Shown here in pieces: positions 47,001 to 51,997 of a stretch of DNA of 64,000 nucleotides. The notes beneath the pieces were generated by a model. The model did not search any database, was not told where the DNA came from, and was given only the letters and a program-made list of their open reading frames with translations. The stretch is from assembly GCA_964017235.1 (NCBI GenBank), contig OZ024935.1, positions 35,381,596-35,445,595 on the forward strand, read 5' to 3'. Positions within the stretch are counted from its first letter, which is position 1. Each line of letters starts with the position of its first letter. A program made the position numbers and the translations under genes. Source of the DNA: Sabellastarte sp. h YS-2021. Taxonomy: Eukaryota; Annelida; Polychaeta; Sabellida; Sabellidae.

Positions 47001-49804
47001 TAAAAGGCTCCCAAAGACCCAATATTTGGACTTTTTGCTACTTTTAAGCCCTGTGACTGTCAAACTATGTGACTGATAGAGCTCAAATCCTATCTGGGAA
47101 GATATTAGTATGTTATTTATATATGTGCCAAAAATTAAGGCTTTAAGAAGACATTTAACCTGTGTATGAGGACCATAAATCCCCACCCGAGTGACCATTT
47201 TTAGACATTTTTCACATATTTTGCCCTGTAACTTGGAAATGGTAAGTCTAAGAAGTTTCAAACTGTATTAGATGCATATTCTATGTGTAATCTTACTATG
47301 TGACAAATTTTAAGTCTGAAGCTTTAATTTGAAGGCCACATTTAGGTCTCTAGAAGGCCCCATAAAGACGCAGTATTTGGACTTTTTGCCAATTTTAAGG
47401 CCTGTGACTGTTAAACTATGTGACTGATGGAGCTGAAATCTCATCTGGGAATACATTATTATGTTCTTTTTACATGTGCCAAAAATCAAGGCTTCAAGTA
47501 GACATTTAACCTGTGTATGAGGACCTTAAACACCCACCTGAGTGACCCTTTTAAGACATTTTTCACATATTTTGCTCTGTAACTTGGAAATGGTAAGTCT
47601 GAGAAGTTTCAAACTTTATTAGATACATATTCTATGTGTAATCTTAGTATGTAACAAATTTTAAGTCTGAAGCTTTAATTTGAAAGCCACATCGAGATCT
47701 CTAAAAGGCCCACAGAGACCCAATATTTGGACTTTTTACCACCTTTAAGCCCTGTGACTGTTAAACTATGTGATTGATGGAGCTGAAATCCCCTCTGGGA
47801 ATGCATTATTATGTCCTTTTTACATATGCCGAAAATCAAGGTTTTTAATAGACATTTAACCTGTGTATGAGGGCCATAGACACTCGCCCAAGTGCCTTTT
47901 TTGACATTTTTTCCCGTATTTTGCCCTGTTATTTGGAAATGCTTAGTGTGACAAGTCTTAAACTGTATTATATATAATTTTTGTTTGTTATGTATGTCCC
48001 CCAAAAAGTTTCAGATCTGTAGTTTAATTGCTAAGGTCTCTTTAACAATTGTAAAATGCCCACAGAAACCCAATTTATGGACATTATGCCACTTTAAAGC
48101 CCAGTAACTGTCAAACTATGTGGGTTATAGAGCTGAAATCTTTGAATTTTTAAAAGGAAATGCCTGTCTATTTAAATTTTGAATATTAATAATGTTATGG
48201 CTATCTTAGTCTTTTAAGAACTTATTTTTGTGTGTTATACCTCTGCTTGCTGAGTTTTTAACTTTTTAAAATGAAACTGGTTAAACATATTCAAGTAGAC
48301 AAAATGGACACTTTAAGTGAGCTTTAAGTCCCAATATTAATGAAATTATATCCTTATGTAGTAAAACTAGGGGATTTTTAACCCTCAACTAGCCCAGTTT
48401 TATTCAACTTGCCTCAGTTAATTTTGACACAGCTCCTACAGTTATGAACTCATTTCAGTTGATAATCACATACTTAAAATTCTCAATTCTTTTTGTATTT
48501 GAGTACCCCTTTTATATAGATTGTTTGTTTACCATTTATGCTGTAGCACTCCATCTCTTTGTAGTCCCAACCCACATCCCCCACCCGGATTCCCCCCACC
48601 CACCTCAGGGACCTCCAGCTATATTGAGTGACACTAAATAAACAAAGGTATTTAATGATATCAGATGAGAAACAAAGAACTCAATGGGGTTGCAGATCTT
48701 GTGTAATAGTGAGAGAGGTGTGGAGAAGGGGAGAGGGGTGGGGGTGGGAGGTGGTGGCCTTCATTACATATAACACAAAGGGGAGTCAGAACTGAGATTG
48801 TGTCACATATTTAGGTTGCATATATATGGACCACATATATAGGTATAGAGGAAATGAATAACTGAAAACAATTTGCAAATTCTAAAAATAATATAATAAA
48901 ATAATAATATAAATAATCTTTTTTTAAATAATATTTTATTTGTGAACAAATATAGAAACAGATATGCGCTTTTGGGATTATGAATTTTAGAATGGACATT
49001 GAATCATCAATCATTTAAATACTTTGAAGGAAGATTGAAAAGTATGATGAGTTGAGTTAAAAATAATATTTTATTTGTCTACAAATATAGAAACAGATAT
49101 GCTCTTTTGGGATTATTATTTTAGAATGGACATTCAATCATCAATCATTTAAATACTTTGAAAATAGGTTTAGAGTTATCATTGCAGGAAGATTGAAAAT
49201 ATAGTTTGAGTTATGTATTCGGCGTCTGGGGATACACCATCTTCCTTGGGAAGATATAAACAGAGTAGATTGATGTGCTGAAGTTCATATAATAATGGGT
49301 AATTATGTTTTAAAAAATTCCCGATCAAAACCTGTGGCGTGAGTGATGACCTGTCTGGGGATATGTTGGCGCCGAGTTGGCCCAATCTAGTTTAAGTAGA
49401 AATGACAAAATTCACAAAGAATATTTATGTATTGGTTGTTGAAAATGTCATCATTTTAGGCTTTGTAGTGGTTAATACTTTGTCAAAACAATAAAAAAAA
49501 ACATATAAATTTGAGGAAATATCTTATAGTTGTACTTGACATCCATTGTGAATGAAGTTTACAAGCCTAAAATATCTCGGAGAATTCCTATCTCAAATAA
49601 TGGCTTATGTACATGTGCTGTTAACTTTCACCATATAAGTTGCAAGCATAACAAATCCCGGATTTTGTTTGGTTTCAGTCCTGGAAACCGGATTTCATTT
49701 TCAGAACTAGACCTACCACTCTTATTTATATTGTGTTTCTCTATCCATTTCAGGCTGGGCATTTTGAGCTACCAGAACCACTGTTGGAGAGACTGGGATT
49801 GTAA
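16498..49804 (+). CDS. SLIMP: Seryl-tRNA synthetase-like mitochondrial protein (SLIMP-type), 13 exons
   Basis: The joined exons (16498-17019, 19509-19610, 20829-20894, 21274-21348, 25131-25237, 26949-27126, 33474-33585, 35136-35272, 35768-35874, 37207-37300, 38731-38832, 45219-45284, 49754-49804) encode about 572 aa with consistent GT-AG sites and phases. The start (MKNKCVF, then LLRQLQSGRRYFHN) is basic and hydrophobic like a mitochondrial presequence. Residues about 150-230 form the charged coiled arm of SerRS; the rest aligns to the class II catalytic fold. Key positions are lost: SAA replaces the TAE motif (about 382), the motif 2 RxE region reads SIGSMYTPR (406-414), the serine-pocket SNCTDFQ region reads SMWNDYASRR (505-514), and the motif 3 arginine is V544. 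Known SLIMP proteins in insects are non-catalytic SerRS paralogues needed in mitochondria and interact with SerRS2; that role here is inference. An acceptor-like TTTCAG at 16513-16521 means a further upstream exon is possible. Confidence 0.85.
17063..17408 (+). mobile_element. Family E fragment E2 in intron 1
   Basis: Begins inside the E 5' hairpin (GGGTATTGTTTGCACCCATGG), then two 146-bp units with GGTGTAGGAAGTTGATA, ending at CATATCTGATGCTATTTT. Sequence beyond it (17535-17790) matches 32975-33230 next to E3, so the two share a longer original element. Confidence 0.7.
17428..17533 (-). mobile_element. LINE 3'-tail fragment inserted in E2-linked sequence
   Basis: An (ATA)n tract, then GGATTTATAGAGTG, GCGCTTAAGTCC and AGTCCAGGGACAGACATGGG. 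The last part resembles the downstream sequence of the LINE tails at 34690 and 58030 (TCCAGGGACAGAAA). The E3 counterpart (about 32965) lacks this block, giving an approximate empty site. Confidence 0.55.
17534..17987 (+). other. Intron 1 sequence shared with the E3 region
   Basis: 17535-17790 is collinear with 32975-33230 (shared words CTTGAATCTTGGTTGTT and CATTAAGGGTTTTA). The remainder is unremarkable and ends in a CCCCCACCCCCCACCCC tract near 17972. Confidence 0.55.
17988..19018 (+). pseudogene. 5'-truncated, decayed LINE reverse transcriptase fragment
   Basis: Plus-strand frames encode FHFYADDTQLFVQ, the YxDD catalytic word, followed by LNPDKTEFIIF. After frameshifts comes FAFDAPTVWNDLLDEF and LKSCLFDKAFPP ending at TAG 18890-18892, the usual C-terminus of L2/CR1-type reverse transcriptases. 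Stops and frameshifts between the two blocks show decay. The 3' end (about 19000-19018) has an (AATAG)n-type tail. It lies in intron 1 of the SerRS-like gene. Confidence 0.85.
19509..19610 (+). CDS. SLIMP: SerRS-like gene, exon 2
   Basis: 34 codons in phase 0 between TTTTGCAG and GTAGGT. Encodes YSKYKELQDLRYQLKKIELK followed by RKQVADVIAKLTPG, the first helix of the tRNA-binding coiled arm. Confidence 0.85.
19646..19760 (-). mobile_element. SINE 3'-half relic
   Basis: The minus strand ends in GGACGTAAACCCCCAA, like the GACGTAAAACCCC tails of the SINEs at 26104 and 55598. The tRNA-like head is too diverged to identify. Confidence 0.5.
20566..20708. repeat. Cluster of short palindromes, TAAATACRCRTATTTA
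   Basis: Four near-perfect palindromes built on TAAATAC and GTATTTA (20566-20587, about 20631-20650, 20661-20680, 20687-20708), two of them extended to CAGTAAATA on both sides. Spacing is irregular. They lie in intron 2, about 120 bp upstream of exon 3. Confidence 0.75.
20829..20894 (+). CDS. SLIMP: SerRS-like gene, exon 3
   Basis: 22 codons, phase 0, between GGACAG and GTAAGT. Encodes SEEFEEQKSRARRLKLELKP and IT, the turn and second helix of the coiled arm. Confidence 0.85.
21274..21348 (+). CDS. SLIMP: SerRS-like gene, exon 4
   Basis: 25 codons, phase 0, after TTTTGCAG. Encodes EIYNEMEDAVSLEALKLPTD then LHLST, the end of the arm and the linker equivalent to the LPN.HPDVP segment of SerRS. 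The donor GTATAA is weak. Confidence 0.75.
21468..24717 (+). mobile_element. Helitron-like family B element B1 (complete) in intron 4
   Basis: The 5' end TTATATCCCCAGACG opens a hairpin (TATCCCC-A-GAC with GTC-GGGGATA) and is followed by a GGATTC word and GCCGCC triplets. The interior has about 350-bp repeats (TTAAGTCTGAAGCTTTAAT words near 22321, 22671 and 23021). There are two 3' terminus-like blocks: CGTCTGGGGATACACC with hairpin ATCTTCCTTGGAAGAT at about 24549-24582, then TGTCTGGGGATATG with an imperfect TTGG/CCAA stem and CTAG at 24714-24717, followed by T. It is preceded by G rather than A. Almost identical to B2 (46098-49390). The short ORFs inside are repeat shadows. Confidence 0.75.
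25131..25237 (+). CDS. SLIMP: SerRS-like gene, exon 5
   Basis: 35 codons plus 2 nt, between AAATCAG and GTATGT. Encodes PEESTIIEEVGNKPDFTFTP then KDHVRLGEKTHSIIF, matching the KPxFxFxPKDHxxLGE entry into the SerRS catalytic domain. Confidence 0.85.
26104..26345 (+). mobile_element. tRNA-derived SINE (complete)
   Basis: The head has an A-box-like TGGCAGAGTGGT and a B-box-like GGTTCGGTTCC spaced as in a tRNA, but the fold is degenerate. The body is about 100 bp and the tail reads GCGACGTAAAACCCC then (AAAT)n. Pol III promoter function is expected from the boxes. Relatives: truncated head at 60197-60270, decayed copies at 56972-57170, and minus-strand relics at 55598 and 19646. Confidence 0.85.
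26949..27126 (+). CDS. SLIMP: SerRS-like gene, exon 6
   Basis: 178 nt from TATAG to GTACGC, completing the split Ser codon. Encodes STISPGAHYLQGKLSLLQYR and onward to GLLQKAGMTSFVCPD, equivalent to the class II motif 1 helix and strand (YYLxGxxxxLQ...GFxxMxxPDL in active enzymes). Confidence 0.85.
27309..27376 (-). other. LINE 3' end: covarying hairpin and TTGA tail
   Basis: Outer arms GTGCTTA (27342-27348) and TAAGGCAC (27369-27376) enclose an inner stem CCGT/ACGG (27353-27356 and 27361-27364). The same two-part helix with different bases occurs at three other LINE tails in the window. It is probably the structure recognised by the reverse transcriptase at target-primed synthesis. Confidence 0.7.
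27467..30556 (-). pseudogene. LINE endonuclease-reverse transcriptase ORF with one in-frame stop
   Basis: One frame of 1030 codons broken only by TGA at 28778-28780. Residues 1-20 (MMRTVTLLLCIVGLFVHYHK) look like a signal or membrane segment. Residues 75-82 are a 2A-like DVALNPGP word. Residues about 84-310 are an APE endonuclease (ANCRSIRN, TETH, YRPP, GDFN and SDH motifs). The reverse transcriptase follows; the stop falls after LKSYRPVSGLSFLSKLVE, between the first motifs and AFDTIDHD. Downstream are GVPQGSVLGPLLF, FYADDTQLF and LNPDKTEF; the C-terminus is LKTYLFQKSFPP. There is no RNase H. The TGA could come from CGA by C-to-T change at a CpG. Autonomous activity would be lost unless the stop is read through. 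Confidence 0.9.
30311..30334 (-). other. 2A-like ribosome-skipping motif DVALNPGP
   Basis: Residues 75-82 of the LINE ORF, preceded by LALVLLSG. The DxxxNPGP word upstream of an APE domain is known from L2/CR1-like elements of sea urchins and molluscs, where it can separate an N-terminal signal-bearing peptide. Position 3 is Ala where viral 2A has Glu, which may lower efficiency. Confidence 0.75.
30640..30790 (-). repeat. Two 83-bp units in the LINE 5' region
   Basis: GAGTAAATCCCGGTAAAGGA...CCACTAGCA near 30652 and GAGTAACTCCCGGTAGTGGG...CAACTAGGA near 30735 are diverged copies. They lie upstream of the first ORF codon, where LINE promoters often carry repeated monomers. Confidence 0.65.
31118..31585. 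mobile_element. MITE-like element with TATATATTAGTGC ends
   Basis: The left end TATATATTAGTGCAGTAA and the right end TTACAGCACTAATATATA are inverse with one mismatch. CGACGCG and ACGCGTCG words occur near both ends. The flanks are AT repeats, so target duplication cannot be judged. No ORF. Confidence 0.65.
31850..32374 (+). repeat. Family C-related debris and a 177-bp direct repeat
   Basis: 31870-31930 has a TCAGCTGA palindrome and GCGTCCGC triplets like the C leader. 32215-32263 matches the C leader words ATTAAAATTCATGAAATCATG. A block with TTGACTATTGCAGGGATGTC starts at about 32093 and again at about 32267. Truncated Helitron-like material. Confidence 0.55.
32375..32590 (+). mobile_element. 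Helitron-like 5' end, family F (truncated)
   Basis: Starts TTATGTCCACTTCACTGG after A and makes a hairpin with arms TATGTCCAC and GTGGACATA around a G-rich loop, then CCGTCGTCTGCCGTCCGTCG. The same plan as the other families with a different stem. The 3' end is missing; family E repeat sequence takes over at about 32591. Confidence 0.65.
32591..33427 (+). mobile_element. Family E element E3 (5' truncated)
   Basis: Two to three 146-bp units (TACTTGGTAGGGACATTGG), an internal CATATCTGATGCTATTTT, then a unique segment shared with 17535-17790, and the true E end CTGTGGGGTACGGGCATCTC then TGATGCTATTTT. One TGACCTTTGACCT word at 32790-32802. It ends 46 bp before exon 7. Confidence 0.7.
33474..33585 (+). 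CDS. SLIMP: SerRS-like gene, exon 7
   Basis: 112 nt from TTACAG to GTGGTC. Encodes VFTMRKKTKEIQEELDHGLQ then KLDNTYHLMGVSAAAFN. The LMGVSAAAF stretch aligns with LAGTAEV of active SerRS, so the ATP-coupling TAE glutamate is alanine. Confidence 0.85.
33586..34687 (+). other. Intron 7 sequence with a possible MITE relic
   Basis: 34120-34540 holds repeated AGATCTAAGTTAGGAA-type words (34095, 34195, 34255, 34490-34575) in both orientations, like the MITE at 15790, but ends are not clear. The rest is plain AT-rich intron. Confidence 0.4.
34688..34930 (-). pseudogene. 5'-truncated LINE copy with RT C-terminus
   Basis: Minus-strand reading gives EIRASPSLASYRKRLKTYLY then TKAYPP and TAG (34840-34842), the last residues of an L2-type reverse transcriptase. 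The 3' UTR hairpin is CCCCT/AGGGG inside GCGCTTA/TAAGGCGC (34716-34754), with an AATTAGAATT tail. Confidence 0.8.
35136..35272 (+). CDS. SLIMP: SerRS-like gene, exon 8
   Basis: 137 nt from TTGCAG to GTGAGT. Encodes AYLTRCNIAENGLPLKYYSI then GSMYTPRPLHICHRYPSLLA and SPQPTV. This is the motif 2 region; the invariant Arg and Glu of STCYRAET are not present. Confidence 0.85.
35768..35874 (+). CDS. SLIMP: SerRS-like gene, exon 9
   Basis: 107 nt from TTACAG to GTAAGC. Encodes AELFGGTRNSEEMELVFEEY then VNIMKEFYKSLDLPV, equivalent to the VEMFG...LLEEFL...LGL segment. Confidence 0.85.
37207..37300 (+). CDS. SLIMP: SerRS-like gene, exon 10
   Basis: 94 nt from TATCAG to GTATAA. Encodes RYVQAGTSCLKAMEAARLDT then EIWMPSLANYVK. 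The DTEIWMP word keeps the D-x-E-x-WMP signature of SerRS. Confidence 0.9.
37368..37695 (+). mobile_element. V-SINE-like tRNA-derived SINE in intron 10
   Basis: The head has A-box TGGCCTAGTGGGTAAC and B-box GGTTCCTTCCC. The tail has TATAGCGCTTTGAGTCC, a GGAGACATTGCGC return arm, then AATATAAAC and poly(A). A 3' part with a GCGCTTTGAGT word is the hallmark of V-SINEs with L2-like tails; the mollusc RUDI SINE is a candidate relative. Confidence 0.8.
38731..38832 (+). CDS. SLIMP: SerRS-like gene, exon 11
   Basis: 34 codons from TTGCAG to GTAAGT. Encodes VGFVSMWNDYASRRLMMKYS then AKAGDQRNKNYVYT. SMWNDYASRR aligns with the serine-binding SNCTDFQSRR loop of active SerRS: only the frame residues N, D and SRR remain. 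Confidence 0.85.
39292..42290 (+). mobile_element. Helitron-like family C element C2 (3' end missing) in intron 11
   Basis: The 5' end after A is TTGTAACCCCGACGCGAAGC, then GGGGATA. The leader (39292-39880) and 155-bp block (to about 40784) match C1; then come the same truncated family A 5' fragment and about ten 134-bp units (40950-42285). No 3' inverted word or CTAG is found; the array stops into a TCATGGAAAAGTCATGG-type repeat. A similar GTCATGGAAACCTGG sequence lies just upstream of the 5' end. Confidence 0.75.
42335..44936 (+). mobile_element. Helitron-like family D element (complete) in intron 11
   Basis: The 5' TTGTATCCCCGGACG begins a TATCCCC/GGGGATA hairpin. The 3' subterminal CGTCCGGGGATAC (about 44900-44912) is its exact inverse, followed by GAGACACAATCTCTAG (CTAG 44933-44936) and T. 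The interior has about 270-290 bp composite repeats with CTGGATCATCTGGATCC and GTGATCTGGATCACT palindromes, and in the 5' third two repeats with GACCGCCAAAGTACCTGAC. A 119-bp LINE tail is inserted at 44611-44729. Confidence 0.75.
44611..44729 (-). mobile_element. LINE 3'-tail fragment inserted in family D
   Basis: (TAATC)n tail, then TATAGCGCTTAATCTCC and hairpin CCATC/GATGG inside GCGCTTA/TAAGGTGC. The flanking repeat copies (GGAAGTGATCCGGATCAC at 43480 and 44033) show the empty site. Confidence 0.75.
45219..45284 (+). CDS. SLIMP: SerRS-like gene, exon 12
   Basis: 22 codons from TTACAG to GTATGG. Encodes VHSTLINMPVFIAALMENTQ then TK. This is the motif 3 helix; the catalytic Arg of the AxPRLLIALLE pattern is Val here. 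Confidence 0.88.
45478..45630. mobile_element. Decayed pogo-like MITE
   Basis: The left part AGAACCTCTTTTATCCAAAC and the right GGTTGGATAATAGAGGTTCT keep the end words of the 1182-1358 element. Confidence 0.65.
45706..45995 (+). mobile_element. Family E fragment E4
   Basis: A degraded unit with ATGACCTTGCTGTAGTGACC and AAGGTGTAGGAAGTTGATAC, then the E 3' end variant CTGTGGGGTGTGG with GGATGCTATTTTT. Confidence 0.65.
46098..49390 (+). mobile_element. Helitron-like family B element B2 (complete) in intron 12
   Basis: Same ends and layout as B1 (5' TTATATCCCCAGACG after A, two 3' terminus-like blocks, CTAG at 49387-49390 followed by T). Compared with B1 it differs by scattered substitutions, 9 extra bp in the GCC tract near 46150, and 34 bp at about 48541-48574. 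The flanking DNA is unrelated to that of B1, so it is an independent insertion. Confidence 0.8.
49754..49804 (+). CDS. SLIMP: SerRS-like gene, exon 13 (last)
   Basis: 16 codons and TAA, after TTTCAG. Encodes AGHFELPEPLLERLGL, like the short (D)GxxxVPxxL end of mitochondrial SerRS; no C-terminal extension. Confidence 0.85.
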   Translation, partial: AGHFELPEPLLERLGL

Positions 49805-50153
49805 CATACACCACCAATAGGATATGAACAGTTGCAAAAGTGTATATAAACTTTTATCTATTTATTAACAGAACTCCAGTGGTAAATTCAAATTTAAAGA
49901 ATTCAGGATTTCCAGATCACCGGCATTTTTAAAGTTTCACATATTTTCAAAACATCTGGCCTTATTGCAGATTAATTTCATACATCAATCAAAAGACCAA
50001 GCATTTGTTCAAAAATTTACACCATCTTCTAGAACTGATTATATGGGGGAACTAACTGGCAGACCTTTCAACACCAGTATGTTGAAATAAATTTAAAGCA
50101 GTAACATAAATGAAAAAAAAAAAGTAAAATTTACCACTTAGGGAACCCTGTTA
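49805..50153 (+). other. Probable 3' UTR of the SerRS-like gene
   Basis: Non-coding, with an AATAAA at about 50085-50090 as a candidate poly(A) signal. A2 begins immediately after. Confidence 0.5.
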
Positions 50154-51997
50154 TTGTATCCACCGGATAGCATCCGGTGGATACTATGGATTTGACTTCG
50201 TTACACCTACGCCGCCGCCGCCGCAGTGTGTAGAGAGATTTCACCGTTACCGCTCTAACGAATATTATAGCTAGCCTTCTCAAATTTGCAGGATATATTC
50301 ATAGCCATAAAATCTTGCCTGGGAATATTTTTGGCCTCATTTTGAAAAACAAGATGGCTGCCACGGGCGTTTTTCAACTTTAAACAAGGACGTTTGGTGG
50401 CCCTCTAGAGCAAAGGGTATTATAGGTAGAGATCTCAAATTCGCAGGATATGTTCCTCATTATAAAATCTTGACTGGAAATATTTTTGGCCTCATTTTGA
50501 AAAACAAGATGGCCGCCACAGGCGTTTCTTTACAGGTATGAAAAGTGCTTATATCTCCCTTATTATTGGTCCTAGAGGTTTGGGATGGTAAACCAACCTA
50601 TAGGAAATCATGGGCTGGAAATCTTTTGGTGTGGTCAGATTTGACCTTGGACTCCTCCTTCAAGGTCAAACGAGGATAGCCAAACTTAAAAGTGCTTATA
50701 ACTAGCTTATTATTGGTCCTAGAGGTTTGGGATGGTCAGCCAACCTATAGGAAATCATGGGCTGGGAATCTTTTGGCGTGGTCGGATTTGACCTTGGACC
50801 CCTCCTTCAAGGTCAAATGAGGATAGCCAAACTTAAAAGTGCTTATAACTCGCTTATTATTGGTCCTAGAGGTTTGGGATGGTAAACCAACCTATAGGAA
50901 ATCATGGGCTGGGAGTCTTTTGGTGTGGTCGGATTTGACCTTGGACCCCTCCTTCAAGGTCAAACGAGCACAGCCAAACTTAAGTGTGCTTATAGCGCGC
51001 TTATTATTGGTCCTAGAGGTTTAGGATGGTAAACCAACCTATAGGAAATCATGGGCTGGGAATCTTTTGGTGTGGTCGGATTTGACCTTGGACCCCTCCT
51101 TCAAGGTCAAACGAGCATAGCCAACTTAAAAGTGCTTATAACTCGCTTATTATCGGTCCTAGAGGTTTGGGATGGTAAACCAACCTATAGGAAATCATGG
51201 GCTGGGAGTCTTTTGGTGTGGTCGGATTTGACCTTGGACCCCTCCTTCAAGGTCAAACGAGCACAGCCAAACTTAAGTGTGCTTATAGCGCGCTTATTAT
51301 TGGTCCTAGAGGTTTAGGATGGTAAACCAACCTATAGGAAATCATGGGCTGGGAATCTTTTGGTGTGGTCGGATTTGACCTTGGACCCCTCCTTCAAGGT
51401 CAAACGAGCATAGCCAACTTAAAAGTGCTTATAACTCGCTTATTATCGGTCCTAGAGGTTTGGGATGGTAAACCAAACTATAGGAAATCATGGGCTGGGA
51501 ATCTATTGCTGCGGTCGGATTTGACCTTGGACCCCTTCTTAACGGTCAAACGAGGATAGTACACAAAATCATATGCTGGGAATCTATTGCTGTGGTCGGA
51601 TTTGACCTTGGACCCTCCATCAAGGTCAAACAAGGATAGCCAAACTTAAAAGTGCTTATAACTCGCTTATTATTGCTCCTAGAGCTTTGGAATGGTAAAC
51701 CAAAATCTAGGAAATCATGGGCTGGGAATCTTTTGGTGTGATCGGATTTGACCTTTGGCCCCTCTTTCAAGGTCAAATGAGGATTGCCAAAATTAGTGTT
51801 TATATCTTGCTTATTCGTATTCCTAGAGGTTTGCAGTGTCACACCAACCTATAGGAAATCATGGGCTAAGAATCTTTTGATATGGTCAGATTTCACCTTG
51901 GGCTTCTCCTTCAAGGTTAAGCGATGTTAGAATGGCTTTGGTGAGTTTTCTTCTGGTGGATACAATTTGTATCGGTTCTCCGATGCGATAGGTCTAG
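50154..51997 (+). mobile_element. Helitron-like family A element A2 (complete)
   Basis: The cleanest family A copy. After A, 5' TTGTATCC with a perfect 12-bp stem (TATCCACCGGAT, loop AGC, ATCCGGTGGATA). The 3' end has GGTGGATACAA, the exact inverse of the first 11 nt, then hairpin ATCGGTTCTCCGAT, GCGATAGGT and CTAG (51994-51997), then T. The centre is eight or more 147-bp units (starts 50571, 50718, 50865, 51012, 51158, 51305, 51451), partly as 293-bp dimers. Short in-frame ORFs across units are repeat shadows. Confidence 0.8.

Noticed and set aside
16498..49804. Active mitochondrial SerRS (SARS2)
   Set aside because: Active-site residues in the TAE motif, motifs 2 and 3 and the serine loop are all replaced, so a catalytic enzyme is unlikely.
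50839..51559. Overlapping ORFs with repeated ARLLLVLEVWDGK words
   Set aside because: Frames across the 147-bp family A units; unit drift, not selection, explains them.
3747..51997. MITE or Tc1-type explanation for families A-G
   Set aside because: No terminal inverted repeats at the very ends and no target duplication; the inverted word is subterminal on the 3' side, followed by a hairpin and CTAG or a T-rich end.
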